DNA from: Larix kaempferi
Lineage: Eukaryota; Streptophyta; Pinopsida; Pinales; Pinaceae
Direction of reading: 5' to 3'
NCBI GenBank assembly: GCA_027924585.1
Contig: BSBM01000440.1
Span: forward strand, 13,113,501 to 13,177,500
Length of the DNA stretch: 64,000 bases
Position numbers and translations under genes: made by a program. How positions within the stretch are numbered: the stretch's first letter is position 1; the number at the start of each line of letters is the position of its first letter. Below, piece after piece: positions 21,659 through 33,100 of the stretch. The notes below the pieces were generated by a model, which saw only the letters and a program-made list of their open reading frames with translations, was not told where the DNA came from and made no database searches.

Positions 21659-23213
21659 TGTCACGTCCCCATTTTGACCCCCTTTTTCACTAAATCGTAA
21701 ATGATGTAATTATTGTAACTTAATCATGGTGAGGAGCTCAAGGCCAAGGCCCCACCATTGATTTGTCGTTTTATGTACCGAAAATTAAGAGATAGATGCC
21801 TATGGTTCTTGTGCTAGAAGGGAACGATGTAAATAAGACATCATGTAAATACGAATTTAATGAAAAAGAACCCACAACCGGCTACGCAATGCAACAAAAG
21901 AGACGGGGGCACGATCTTTACGAGGAAAAGGGAGGGAAATTATTCAAACCCTTGAGCCAATGGTATTAATCCATGTGTCAATGAGGAAACCCATAAACCA
22001 CCAACTACCCATTTTGTCTCAGGTACCCAATCATTTAATTCTTCCCAAGAAATTGGTTAAGGCAGTTAATGCCTTGGAAATGAAGAAGTATGGGCAAGCC
22101 ATTTTCGTGCATGGGCAAGCCATCAACCTAGAAATTCGTGTTTTTGCTTGTGGGGCAAGAAAACACCCACGAAATGGTGCCCAAAGCCATGGGGAATGGG
22201 CAGTCTTCATTCATTCACGCAGTTGGAGCTAGCTGGGTCTTTCCCTACACGTTTTTCATCCAAATCCTGCATTTCTCCATGCCTGGGAGTTCGTTTTTGC
22301 ATATGCAGTAGCCTGGGAGAGGAGAACCACGATTTGGGGACTGTATGGAGGTCGTTTTTGCCCCCGAATGTCCAAGGACGTTTTTCTAAAAATGGATTGG
22401 CTTCCCAGGGTTGTTCCCCATCTTCCCATTTTCGTTTTTGTGTGTTCCCACGTTTTTCTGAGTGAGTTGAAACCCCACCTCATGCATCCCACTGTGGAAA
22501 TCGTTTTCCTCATGCCCAGTAATTGTGGTTTTGTTGTTCAGTGCATCCCGTTTTAGATTTGGACCTGTGAGCAGGGGCTTCAAGAATGGAAGAGGACAGG
22601 TTTGGCTTGATGAACCCAATGGTGTATCCATAGCTCCATGGTTGAGCCACTAGCCTAGTAACTCACCTCTGCCCACCTCTTAGCAGCCTGAGAAACCCAA
22701 CTGCTAGTTGGCTTGGCTGATTCTGGCATACCTTTGGCTATGTGAGAGCCTGTTTCCCCTTTACCTTGTGGAGATTGTGCCCAGCTTGGGGGTGGCAGTG
22801 GTGCTGAGAGATTGAGGAGCACACTGGCCTATGGTTGGGTGGAACGTTGCAGTTGCATAGCCAGTTGTGTGGGACTACTTCTGTATAAGATAAGTATTCT
22901 CTTGTGTGTTAAATTGGCAATTATCATTGGATGTGCTATTGAATTTACTTTCGCTGAGCTTTTACAAGTTTATGCATGTCCATATGATCTTTTATAATTC
23001 TGCAAAGGTCTTTATTTGGCTGTCACAGGAATCTTGAGTGTATGATTAGATATCAACAACATTTTCTTAATTTCTGTTGTGTTTCTATTGCATGCCCTTA
23101 TACATGTATTTGTATCAATGAGTTTAATTTAAGGGATATGGGGCTAATTGCTTGGTTTAACGTCACGATCCTCTCCACCTAGCTGGTAGGATGGGAGGGG
23201 ACGTGACAGATTC
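21654..23213. mobile_element. Solo LTR, 1550 bp, TSD GATTC
   Basis: The segment 21659-23208 begins TGTCACGTCCCC and ends GGGGACGTGACA, a perfect 12-bp terminal inverted repeat with TG and CA ends. It is flanked by GATTC at 21654-21658 and 23209-23213. There is no primer-binding site, coding domain or second copy inside. A single LTR left by recombination of a full element explains this best. The length would suit a Gypsy family, but its superfamily is not shown. Open frames inside are not convincing. Confidence 0.85.
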
Positions 23214-23410
23214 AAAGACCCCTTTGGACATATCTTGCATTAAAATTTACGAAAATGTATTAAAATCATTACAATTTCATAAAAAGGGGTCTCTGAATCC
23301 ATCTGCGGCATTTGTTACAATTTTGTAAATTTCAATGTTGTAGATGGATTCAGAGACCCCCTTTTATGAAATTGTAATGATTTTAATACATTTTCGTAAA
23401 TTTTAACACA
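23214..23410. repeat. Long perfect-like hairpin in the CACTA-like unit
   Basis: Arms 23241-23306 and 23340-23406 are reverse complements over about 66 bp with only one or two mismatches, around a loop of about 33 bp. Each arm carries the GATGGATTCAGAGACCCC motif. The third, interrupted motif copy ends at about 23222. Confidence 0.9.
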
Positions 23411-23577
23411 AGCCATGTCCACAGAGAAGAGATTCGAAGCATCATTTGAATCTTGTGAACATGTTCCTGCTGCAGAGAAGGTTCTTCAGTCAAAGGAGGC
23501 TTACTGATTTCCTCTTGAATTGAATCAGGATCCCCTTTGATGGGGCCCAAGTTTAGTGTTTCTTCTTTGCTGACCAA
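23383..23577 (-). CDS. Unidentified open frame, possible captured fragment
   Basis: A minus-strand frame of 64 codons that is acid-rich and reads like protein (EETLNLGPIKGDPDSIQEE). Its end overlaps the hairpin arm. I do not recognise it. It could be a gene fragment captured by the CACTA-like element, or chance. Confidence 0.15.
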   Translation of the reverse strand: MVSKEETLNLGPIKGDPDSIQEEISKPPLTEEPSLQQEHVHKIQMMLRISSLWTWLVLKFTKMY

Positions 23578-24789
23578 TTGATGTTACTCCTTTGCAATGG
23601 CCCACTACGTGGGTTTGCATTAGCATTTCTTAGAGCCTTCAATCTTAGGAGCTTTCAGGAAAAAGGTTGTAGTATGCCCTATTTTATAACAAGATCTACA
23701 ACATATCAAGATAACTTGCTCATAGTCAAGCTTTTGTATCCAAGAGAAGTTTGGGACCACTAAATTAATTTCCATTTAAAATTCTTTCCTGAAATTCATT
23801 TCCACACATATACATGTATATGTTGCGATGCTACGGTTTATAATTTTAGGACTGTTGAAATGGTACTTGCCAAGGGATTAACTTAGAGCTCAAAGAGAGG
23901 AGCATCCATATAATTGGAAGGGCATATTCAAAATCATGACCCACATATGAGTCGAAGAAAGATAACATGTCAAAGGATTAAAAAAATGAGTCTATGGTTT
24001 CATACATAATCTAGAACTACTCTAAAACCAAGACCCCAATTTAAAAACCAAGTCTTTATCCTCAATAGAATCAAATTCAACAATAAAAAAAACCCTTTTG
24101 CATAGATTCATGTCTATATATTGTTTAATAATATTATTATGAATAAAAAAATACTTTTACAATACTAATACATGTTAGAAAAACTTCGATTTCTAAGTTG
24201 AATTTATATTGTGAACATGCTTATTGCTCAATCTTCTTCCTACCTTCTTTGCAAAAAAAATAAAATAAAAATCTCTCTTTAACATTACTCCACAATACTC
24301 CTTTCTCATGTTATAAAAATAATACCTTTACTAAATTGGATACATCTAAAATTTGTGCATTTTGAAATTGTTTTTATGACATAAATACCTCTTTACATAA
24401 AAATGAGTTCCACATTAATTAAGAGATGTGTCTCACAATAATATATAAAATCTAAAATACTATAATATTTATGTCAATAAAAATATACATAAGAAAGTGA
24501 TACCTCATACTAATGGTCAATTAGTTGCAATAAGAATTTTATATAAAAATTGTACAACTTTAGTGTGCCTAATAGTTGAGAGCAAGTGTTTCCTCCTAAG
24601 AGGTTATACATTTAAATTTCAACAGGATGGAGTATGTACACCCTTGGAGGAGATCCCTTTCCCCATGAATAAGAGGGTCTCATACACCAAATTAATGTTT
24701 ATCTTACTCGTGAAATAAAAAATTCCCTTACCCTCCAAATAAAAAATTCTAGTACAGCAAATTAATATGTAACTTAACCCCCCATGACA
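23578..24789. other. Host DNA, no gene seen
   Basis: AT-rich sequence with several short open frames on both strands, none with a motif. Simple A and AT runs at 24080-24480. Nothing supportable. Confidence 0.45.
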
Positions 24790-24967
24790 GGTATTCACAT
24801 CACTGATCATCAAAGGGGATTGACGGATGGGTGTATCATCTTCTTGGACCATCCATACAATGTGATGCATGGTGTACGAGAGGGGAACGACATAAATCCT
24901 CAGCATATTACCATCAATTTGGAGCCTGCAACAAGCTACAACAGTTGGGATGGTGAAGGATCCCAAG
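24790..24967 (+). pseudogene. Exon-like segment of unknown gene
   Basis: The frame is open between an acceptor-like CCATGACAG (ending 24789) and a donor-like AAG/GTATGTG at 24968. The translation looks like real protein (GIHITDHQRGLTDGCIIFLD, then HITINLEPATSYNSWDGEG). I cannot name the family and see no neighbouring exon. This is either a gene fragment or one exon of a gene with very long introns, which conifers do have. Confidence 0.3.
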
Positions 24968-25380
24968 GTATGTGTTTGGTACTTTCTCTCGTGCGAGATT
25001 TCAGGGACACCCTAGAAAACTCTTATTATTAGTTAGGAATGTTTTCCAAAAACATGCAAATCCCATGGCGGTTATATCGCCGGTGCATGCTTCTTCTTGC
25101 TGATCCGATTGAGGAGAGTCTTCCGGCCATTGCGAGGCATTGCACAGGGAGGTCGTTGGTATACTAGATTAATCTGAGGACATTCGAAGCTTTAAGTGGG
25201 GCTCTCCTTTTGGGGCTGAGCATCATGGTTCGCACTAAGAAAACCAGCAAGTGCATTTCCAACGGGCCCAAGCGTTGGCATATGTCATGGGTTCTCAAGG
25301 AATTAGGTAGGGCGTAAGGGTTCTTTGAGAAGGAGCTCCCGCCTGTGGCGAAGGCTAGACAAGAAAACTTGGAGTGAAGG
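24968..25380. other. Host DNA, no gene seen
   Basis: A short frame starting MVRTKKTSK near 25229 superficially recalls a histone H3 tail but diverges at once and stops. GC content is higher than in neighbouring DNA. No supported feature. Confidence 0.35.
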
Positions 25381-25845
25381 ATGAATAGAGTAACTAGGGC
25401 ACTAGAGGCGAGTTTGTTGGTTGAGAGTTTCGGCGGGTTGGCAGAAGACTCGGGGTCCACCCGCACTCAGGAGACTCGCCACACAAAAACTCTGACAATG
25501 TTTTGGATGGTTAAATCCCTTCTAAGCATGACGATGGAGGATTGCGTCCAGGGGAATCTGTTGGATGATCATAATGGGATCTCTCTGTCTGAGTGGATTG
25601 GGACTATGGAAGACAAAAATCGATTGTTGGCAAGGGAGCATAGGCTGGAAATGGCCCGTATAAACACGAAAATGGACTCCCTCTCCTGTGCTTTGACTGG
25701 GAATACTTTCAGCCGACCCCCTCCAAGCATGAAGGCTGATACTCAATTAGTATTTCAACATTTCCCAGACACTATCAAGCAAGCTTTCAAGCCCAAAAAT
25801 TCAGGTGTTGGTACTTTGCGTTTTTTTATTTTTGATGATGATTGA
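25381..25845 (+). CDS. Unidentified 154-codon open frame
   Basis: Starts MNRVTRALEASLLVESFGG and ends RFFIFDDD. The middle part (MEDKNRLLAREHRLEMARIN) is charged and could form a short coiled coil. Upstream in-frame sequence (25229-25380) also reads protein-like but contains stops. I recognise no domain. Base composition is less AT-rich than the surroundings, which hints at former coding use. It could be a decayed gene or a transposon ORF. Confidence 0.25.
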   Translation: MNRVTRALEASLLVESFGGLAEDSGSTRTQETRHTKTLTMFWMVKSLLSMTMEDCVQGNLLDDHNGISLSEWIGTMEDKNRLLAREHRLEMARINTKMDSLSCALTGNTFSRPPPSMKADTQLVFQHFPDTIKQAFKPKNSGVGTLRFFIFDDD

Positions 25846-26399
25846 CTACTATAGGCATAGAGAATTTTTTGAAAATTCATGGTGTTGTACAAAAAATATG
25901 AATGCTTTCATCAACCAAAGTTTTTTGGTCATAACCACTAGCCTGTGGGGGATCCAAAATCAAAATAAAACACCATTATACTAATAGAATTGGGGCTTAG
26001 TCTGTTAGCAAAATGGTTTTCTTATAGCCGGGTTTTTTTTTTTATAATCTTAGCAGTGTATGGTCTCAAACTTCTTCATGAGGAGGACATCGCTGGTATG
26101 GTTTTGTTTTCTTGAATTAATAGAATCTTACAAACTTTTAACCATAAGATTAAAATTAAATTATTAATATTTTTATTATAAACTTTTTCATCCTTAAAAA
26201 ATTAATGATTGAAAATCATTAATACTATTTTTCCGCAAAAGTGGTTGGCTTTTACTGTGGCGGAGACACAAGGTGGGTGTATTTCCATTGGGTCCATGAT
26301 GTGTCCAAGGATTCCAATGAGGCAGGCAATATAAATATATCTAGTAACCCATGTAGCGGAAATGTTAATTTGAATCACTTGGAAGAGAGATAGCACATG
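25846..26399. other. Host DNA, no gene seen
   Basis: Low-complexity AT-rich DNA with a T run at 26032-26042. No feature supported. Confidence 0.45.
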
Positions 26400-26537
26400 A
26401 TTTTATTCATTTGTGCTCCATTCAGGTTGGTAATCCATTGTGGTCTTTCCCATCCCGGTTCAAACCTCACGCCTCGGTTTCTACGGTGTCCCCGCTTATC
26501 GGGCGCTAGATACATTGATATTAACAAAAAAAAAAAA
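26400..26537 (+). mobile_element. Candidate tRNA-derived SINE
   Basis: GGTTCAAACC at 26457-26466 matches a pol III B box. CATTCAGGTTGGTAA about 26 bp upstream resembles an A box with one extra base. A short unique body with CCCGCTTATCGGGCGCTAG follows, and it ends in an A tract at 26524-26536. This order fits a plant tRNA-type SINE. No target-site duplication is evident, so borders are approximate. Confidence 0.35.
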
Positions 26538-27226
26538 TCCCTCAGCCTTGTCATCCATATTTGGATTTGATCCATGCTTCCGGCCATTGCCTTTAATGGT
26601 TTTAAGGTTTCCTTTCATGATTTTAATGAGTATTTAGGCTTATTTTTAAGGCAAAATTGGTGCAGATCAGCGATTTCTTCCAACAAACATAGAGTTTTTT
26701 TCTATTATATTTGTAAGGTATGTATGTGCCCTTAGTTTATCTGCCCTTCTATTCTTGAATTATAAATTTTATTTAATTTCCCGATTCTACATTAAAACAT
26801 TACTATGGAACAATTTTCTCCAACTATTTTAGGGCTTTTATCCTTTTTCTTAGTTTATTGGAGTGATCAACAACTTCTCTTTTTAGTGTTTCTTTTTTAT
26901 TTTTTCTATTCAGACTCTGTTTAAAATCTACTTCAACTGCCTTTAGTTACAAATCCGCCAATAAGAGATATCAATTCCATAAAATTTATACAGGACCTGC
27001 TTAATGATATCGTAGTGACACCCCGAGTAAGGGGTTCTGCTTAGCCTTTTCTTAATTCCTTACATAGGTAAGACTATCAGTGTGACTTTGCTTTGTTACA
27101 CTATCTTAAGTATTTTTTTGTTTGAACCAAGGGTAGGAAAAGTCCCAAAGTATGTATGTGGAGCACACCAAAGAAATATTCCAGCTACTATTGGAGCCAG
27201 TGCGCGACTGAGAAGAATAAATTTGG
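26538..27226. other. Host DNA, no gene seen
   Basis: AT-rich intergenic sequence with many T runs. CACCCCGAGTAAGGGGTTC near 27020 is a small palindrome. No coding feature. Confidence 0.4.
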
Positions 27227-27556
27227 GCTCTGAAATGTTGTGCTAAGGTGGAACATGATCTATATGAAAAGGACGACCCTAATAAGTTGTGAAATTTGTA
27301 TTTCAAGGAATCTAAGGGGGAGATAGCAGTAAAGGAGACAGTCAAATATCCTTCTACGAAGATATACTGGGAACCCCTTAAAACAAGACATCTGAACATT
27401 GGCACTGAGTGGATGAGATTGCTCAAATCCACCGGATGCACCAATCCATGACACACCATTATGAAAGAATGGGCTATCTCCTTAAGAAAATTCAGAATGA
27501 CTCTAGGCACTCGACAAATAACACATCCAGTTAGAACCATGCATATTTTATGGTAG
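27227..27556 (+). pseudogene. Decayed coding remnant, family unknown
   Basis: One plus frame reads protein-like with only a few stops: LKCCAKVEHDLYEKDDPNK, then FKESKGEIAVKETVKYPST, then EWMRLLKSTGCTNP and EWAISLRKFRMTLGTRQ. Stops lie where tryptophan would be plausible (TGA after NKL and after GCTNP), the pattern of C-to-T decay in TGG codons. I cannot assign a family. An old transposon or pararetrovirus-like fragment is possible but unproven. Confidence 0.25.
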
Positions 27557-30182
27557 GTATTACACAACAGTGCACTTCACATAATTGGATATGACTCATC
27601 TCATAACTTATTTTTGTTGCGTCGACAACCTCTCAAAAACTAAAGAAGAGATTGATGCATAGGTTGTGTTGATTATTCCTGCACCATGAATGGATTATGG
27701 AGCTGACATTAACATGAATGGATTACGAAGATGACATTTGATGTGAAATCTATTGATTCTAAGCATCTATTGGAGATTGGAGTTGAAGGGTTCTATGTAC
27801 CTTTTTGTCCGAGCAGAGTTGTATTCAACCCTAACAATTTTCAACAATCAGGCACAAATTTCATATGGAAGCACCAAGCAGTGAGCATTGATTTTACCTC
27901 TGTACATATTTAACCAGACAAGTGGTAAGATTACAAATGAGCATAGCTCAATCTTCACCCTTAACCTCTATTCCAATTTACAGAAAAAAAATTCTGACCA
28001 ACCACTTTTTCTCTTCCAGCTTGTCGATTACATCAAGGATTTCTCAATCTATAGCACACCTTTCATTTGTTAAAAAATGGACCACGTCGCTCATCAAATA
28101 TTGTGAGAATACCTTGAAAATTCCTGCCATGTTTGAAGAGTTTGCACCATCAAGCAGAGATCACAGTTACACTAGCACCTACAGAGACACATGGAATATA
28201 TGAACACTAGGTATGAGGTGGTTCTTCCCAAGAGTCCATACAAGGTGTTGTGTAATTCCTTCCATAACACATCCAGTTACAATTCATATCCAGTCAAAAG
28301 CAATCCATTAAGCTACATGAACACCAAGTATACTGAACCTTTACTATTGTGGTTATCTTAGGGTTAAACCTTAATCTATTCAAACACTATTACCAGTAAA
28401 CCTCAAGTTACCTAGTTATCCTATTCACAAGGTATCCTATAACATATGGCATACCTAGACTCATCATAGGAAAAGTTATTCAATAAGGAATACCCAATAT
28501 TAAAGAACTATCAACCCTTCTCTCGAACCGGATTCTACGCGGCTCGGCCCGGTCCTAAACTCCTTGATTCTCATATAACATATAGATTAGTGAAATCAAA
28601 TTTAAGATCTCCATATCAACTTATTAATTTAATGTAGGTTATTAATGTTTCAAATTTATTGGCTATTTTTCCTGCATATACCCTTTATTTTTAATTATTT
28701 AATAATAAAGTTTATAAATTTATAATCTAAATCATTTTAGACTATTTTTTATAATTAGCTATATTTTGTTTTGTGCATCTTCATACTAGGGTTAAAAAAT
28801 ATTTTTAGATTAATTAAATAAACTTAAATGATGTGCATATCTTTTACAAGTTCATCTATGAAAAATTGTTTATTTGTGGAAATAACACTTAGATCCAAAT
28901 CTTAGGCTCTATCAAGCATCGAGAGAGATCAAATCTCCTGAGGTGCAAACCTCTCTTTGAATATTTGAATAGATCCTTGAGTACAATACCCAAGCCACCT
29001 AATTCTAAGCTCTAAAGTCTCTAGTTTAAGTCTCATATTTACTTTTTACTTTGTATTATTCTTTTTTATTTATGACCGATATAATATTTATTACTTTTTA
29101 CTTTGTATTATTATTTTTTGTTTACTTTGTATTATTTTGTTACTGGAAAAACACTCACAAACAGTCTAAAGTCTCATATTTACTTTTTACTTTGTATTAA
29201 AAGTGAAAAGTAAAGTCTTGTTGGAAGGAAACAACCCTCTCAATTTTTTCCGCTCTTTTGAATAAAATTGATCAGCTTCCTTCTATAATTCATCATAAAC
29301 TTATTGAGAAGTGCCTTCATAATCTTTGATTCTAAAGGTACTCTTAGATAGAAGGCATTGATAATCAAAATAAAGTTGAGAAAATAATTTCAATTCAAGC
29401 TCATTATTGTTACAAATTTATTTTTCTAGCAGCTGTTAAATATGATCAATTTAAGTGATTATATTTATGATCTGCTAACTATTATCATTCATTATTAATT
29501 AACATTCCTTGAATTTGATTTTATTATTCTTCCTTATTTTCATTTTTTGTTTTCATTTCTTTTAAGCTATGAGAATTAAGTATAGGTTAATATATGTTTG
29601 TAAATAAATAATTTGAACATTTGTATATAAAGGGACATGTTTACCTTTTAAAATACTTTGAAACATCAGGGACTCGACTTTTATTTTGATGGACATTTTA
29701 CAAATTTCAAGCTGAATGAATATCTTTATAATAAATATGATATTTTTTTAAAATATTGGTTTGAAAAATTACCATATCATTTTTATCCATTGAATTTGAA
29801 TTATTTGATTATTCAGGTGATATTGAAGTTTTGGTCATGGTAGGTTATAACATGTTCATATGAAAGTTTGGGAATGAAATTTTTGTATATATTATCATTT
29901 GACTATCATATTACCATGATTAGATTTCATTTCAATTGTTCATTTTTCAAAGGAGAAACCATGAAATCATTTACCACTGCATGTGACAACTTCGTATCAA
30001 CCAACATTATGCCAATGCTGAGGTTGAGTTTATTGAATATTGGTTATGATTCAACTCATTTGAGACACTTTTTATTTTAAGTACATCTTGCAACTATTAC
30101 CTTACCTGCTATCTTTATTACCTTCATACTCGAATGGATTTAGTACAGGGTAATAATGTCACGGTGTATATTGTGATGAGAG
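27557..30182. other. AT-rich host DNA, possibly running into the Gypsy LTR
   Basis: No supported gene. A 25-bp direct repeat, CATATTTACTTTTTACTTTG and onward, occurs near 29034 and 29174. A short frame at 28072-28200 reads protein-like (KKWTTSLIKYCENTLKIPAM) but has no family. The rightmost part must be continuous with 37281 onward, because Copia-A2 was inserted between them. It may therefore belong to the Gypsy 5' LTR. Confidence 0.4.
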
Positions 30183-30187
30183 TTTCA

Positions 30188-30793
30188 TGTTAAGATTTAA
30201 TATGCTAAGACAGAAAATAGCAGCATTACATTCCATTTCACAATAATAGCATATACAGGATCACTGAAGAAACAACAAGCATAGCATAAACACAAGAGAC
30301 ACAGATTTATCCTGGGAAACCCTCATGGGGTAGAAAACCTAGTAAAGCTTCCTCAATATAGATGACCAGCAATATACAAAGATGCAAAGCAAAGACATGA
30401 TCTCCTCCTCCACCATAGCAGACCTCTCCTCCACAAGTGTGCCTCTCTCTCAAGTGAGTGTGTGTGTCAAATGAGGAACACACCTCCTCTATTTATACAC
30501 TACTCTGACATATCTTTTACACAAGTACACGCAGGCCTGTATTTAACCAATGGGTTAAATACCCCACTACAATTGACTGGGCCAACCCCTCTAGGGTGGT
30601 CTAATAACCCTTTGACCCACATGACACATACAGGGCCGACCCCCACTAGGGAAGTCTAATAACCCGAGTTACCACATTCCGACGGAGGAATAAACATCTC
30701 CGGATATACAATAAGATCTTCACGGAGGAATGAAACATCTCCGGAATAATAAAGTACAAATATAATATTCTTTGAAGTTACAATATCTCAACA
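30188..30793 (-). repeat. 3' LTR of Copia-A2
   Basis: 606 bp with TG and CA ends. TATA box on the minus strand at 30497-30489. Inside it abuts CTCCCCCTTA (30794-30803), the complement of the purine tract TAAGGGGGAG. Confidence 0.95.
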
Positions 30794-31013
30794 CTCCCCC
30801 TTAACGAGAAGGATATTATAACAGCATCTGCACGAGCAAGGAGTCATCAACATCATACATGATACATCTATAAATCATTGGAAGCTTTCTCAACATCATC
30901 AGTAACTCAAGCCGTTACTGGAACATCTTCAATACTGGAACATCAACATCTTCAGTACTGAGTCTTTATCTTCTGTAGCACTCGAACAACTACAGCAACA
31001 TCAACATCTGGAT

Positions 31014-31545
31014 CCTCACGATCATCAGCATCATCATCTCACGATCATCAGCATCGTCATCACACGATCATCAGCATCACGATCATCAGCATCGTCATCA
31101 CACGATCATTAGCATCGTCATCACACGATCATCAGCATCGTCATCACATGATCATCAGCATCGTCATCAACATCACGATCATCAGCATCGTCATCACACG
31201 ATCATCAACATCGTCATCACACGATCATCAGCATTGTCATCACATGATCATCAGCATCGTCATCACACGATCAGCAGCATCATCATCTAGATCATCACTA
31301 TCAGCAACATCATCATCTAGATCATCACGATCAGCAGCATCGTCATCTAGATCATCATGATCAACAACATCGTCATCTAGATCATCACGATCAACAACAT
31401 CATCATCTAGATCATCACGATCAGCAGCATCGTCATCTAGATCATCACGATCAACAGCATCGTCATCTAGATCATCACGATCAACAGCATTGTCATCTAG
31501 ATCATCACGAGCAACAACATCGTCATCTAGATCATCACGATCAAC
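31014..31545 (-). repeat. 23-bp then 30-bp minisatellite of Copia-A2
   Basis: Plus-strand units GATCATCAGCATCGTCATCA plus CAC (23 bp, about nine copies, 31014-31270) change into 30-bp units carrying CATCGTCATCTAGATCATCA (31270-31545). The 23-bp unit equals that of A1 in reverse. The 30-bp variant is specific to A2 in this window. Confidence 0.93.
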
Positions 31546-31700
31546 AACATCATCAATACAAGTATAAATATCATTAATACAAGTATCCTCATCAATACAA
31601 GTATACACATCATCAATACAAGTATCCTCATCAATACAAGTATACATATCATCAATACAAGTATCCTCATCAATACAAGTATACACAATAGCAGCATACC
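31546..31700 (-). repeat. AATACAAGTAT short tandem array
   Basis: About eight copies of CATCAATACAAGTATCCT or ...ATACA. It is the counterpart of the TTGTATTGATGAGGATAC block in A1 at 6097-6145. Confidence 0.9.
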
Positions 31701-31714
31701 CTGCAACACACAAG

Positions 31715-32228
31715 ATCCAATTACGGGATGATCAATCCCTCTCACTTTAGGAGATAGGTCCAAGGATGATACAATCCTGATCCGCTTACGGGATGATCAG
31801 TCCCTCTCGGTTTAAGACAACTCTCATGTCTATGGATGATGCAATCCAGATCAACTTACAGGATGATCAATCCTTATCACTTTAAGACACCTCACCATGT
31901 CTAGGGACGAGGCAATCCCAATCTATTTACAGGATGATTAGTCCTTATCACTTTAAGACATCTCACCATGTCTAGGGACGAGGCAATCCCAATCTATTTA
32001 CAGGATGATTAGTCCTTATCACTTTAAGACATCTCACCATGTCTAGGGACGAGGAAATCCCAATCTATTTACAGGATGATTAGTCCTTATCACTTTAAGA
32101 CATCTCACCATGTCTAGGGACGAGTCAATCCCAATCTATTTACAGGATGATTAGTCCTTATCACTTTAATACATCTCACCATGTCTAGGGACGAGGCAAT
32201 CCCAATCTATTTACAGGATGATTAGTCC
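31715..32228 (-). repeat. 71-bp tandem array of Copia-A2
   Basis: GTCTAGGGACGAG recurs at 31970, 32041 and 32112, with units before and after. On the element strand each unit contains GGATTGCCTCGTCCC followed by TAGAC, a form of the core found in the other arrays. The period of 71 is not a multiple of three, so it is not coding. Confidence 0.92.
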
Positions 32229-32715
32229 ACTCAATCTCATTTAGGACTATCCTTCCTTTCGAATTACTGGATTTACTGTCCAAGGATGATTCAATCCATT
32301 CAATTCATTTAGGACTATCCTTCCTTTCGGAATTACTGGATTTACTGTCCAAGGATGATTTAATCCACTCAATTCATTTAGGACTATCCTTCCTTTCGGA
32401 ATTACTGGATTTACTGTCCAAGGATGATTTAATCCACTCAATTCATTTAGGACTATCCTTCCTTTCGGAATTACTGGATTTACTGTCCAAGGATGATTTA
32501 ATCCACTCAATTCATTTAGGACTATCCTTCCTTTCGGAATTACTAGATTTACTGTCCAAGGATGATTTAATCCACTCAATTCATTTAGGACTATCCTTCC
32601 TTTCGGAATTACTGGATTTACTGTCCAAGGATGATTTAATCCACTCAATTCATTTAGGACTATCCTTCCTTTCGGAATTACTGGATTTACTGTCCAAGGA
32701 TGATTTAATCCACAA
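32229..32715 (-). repeat. 69-bp tandem array of Copia-A2
   Basis: GTCCAAGGATGAT starts at 32277, 32347, 32416 and 32485 and continues to seven copies. On the element strand the core reads GGATTAAATCATCC, two bases, GGAC. The 158-codon minus frame through it is a consequence of the 69-bp period. Confidence 0.93.
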
Positions 32716-33100
32716 CCGTACATTTAGGACCACGTCCAAGGATGACTCAATCCTCAACCGTACATTTAGGACCATGTCCAAGGATGACTTAATCCTCCAC
32801 CGTACATTTAGGACCACGTCCAAGGATGACTTAATCCTCAACCGTACATTTAGGACCACGTCCAAGGATGACTTAATCCTCAACCGTACATTTAGGACCA
32901 CGTCCAAGGATGACTTAATCCTCCACCGTACATTTAGGACCACGTCCAAGGATGACTTAATCCTCCACCGTACATTTAGGACTACGTCCAAGGATGAATT
33001 AATCCTCAACCGTACATTTAGGACCACATCCAAGGATGACTTAATCCTCAACCGTACATTTAGGACTACATCCAAGGATGACTTAATCCTCAACCGTCCA
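32716..33100 (-). repeat. 42-bp tandem array of Copia-A2
   Basis: About nine copies of a 42-bp unit consisting of GTCCAAGGATGACTTAATCC and a CNACCGTACATTTAGGACCA spacer. The unit is little more than the shared core plus a short spacer. Confidence 0.93.

Noticed and set aside
22256-22631. Overlapping open frames on both strands in the 1550-bp solo LTR
   Set aside because: No motif, several phases open at once, and the segment is bounded as an LTR by TSD and termini.
25229-25290. Histone H3-like N-terminus (MVRTKKTSK)
   Set aside because: Similarity ends after nine residues, the following sequence is unlike H3 and a stop follows shortly.
27000-27030. CACCCCGAGTAAGGGGTTC palindrome as a terminator or small RNA
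   Set aside because: Short, imperfect, without a promoter box or flanking gene; chance is sufficient.
31014-31545. Regular short repeats that resemble a CRISPR array
   Set aside because: Contiguous 23- and 30-bp units without unique spacers, inside a plant retrotransposon. It is a minisatellite.
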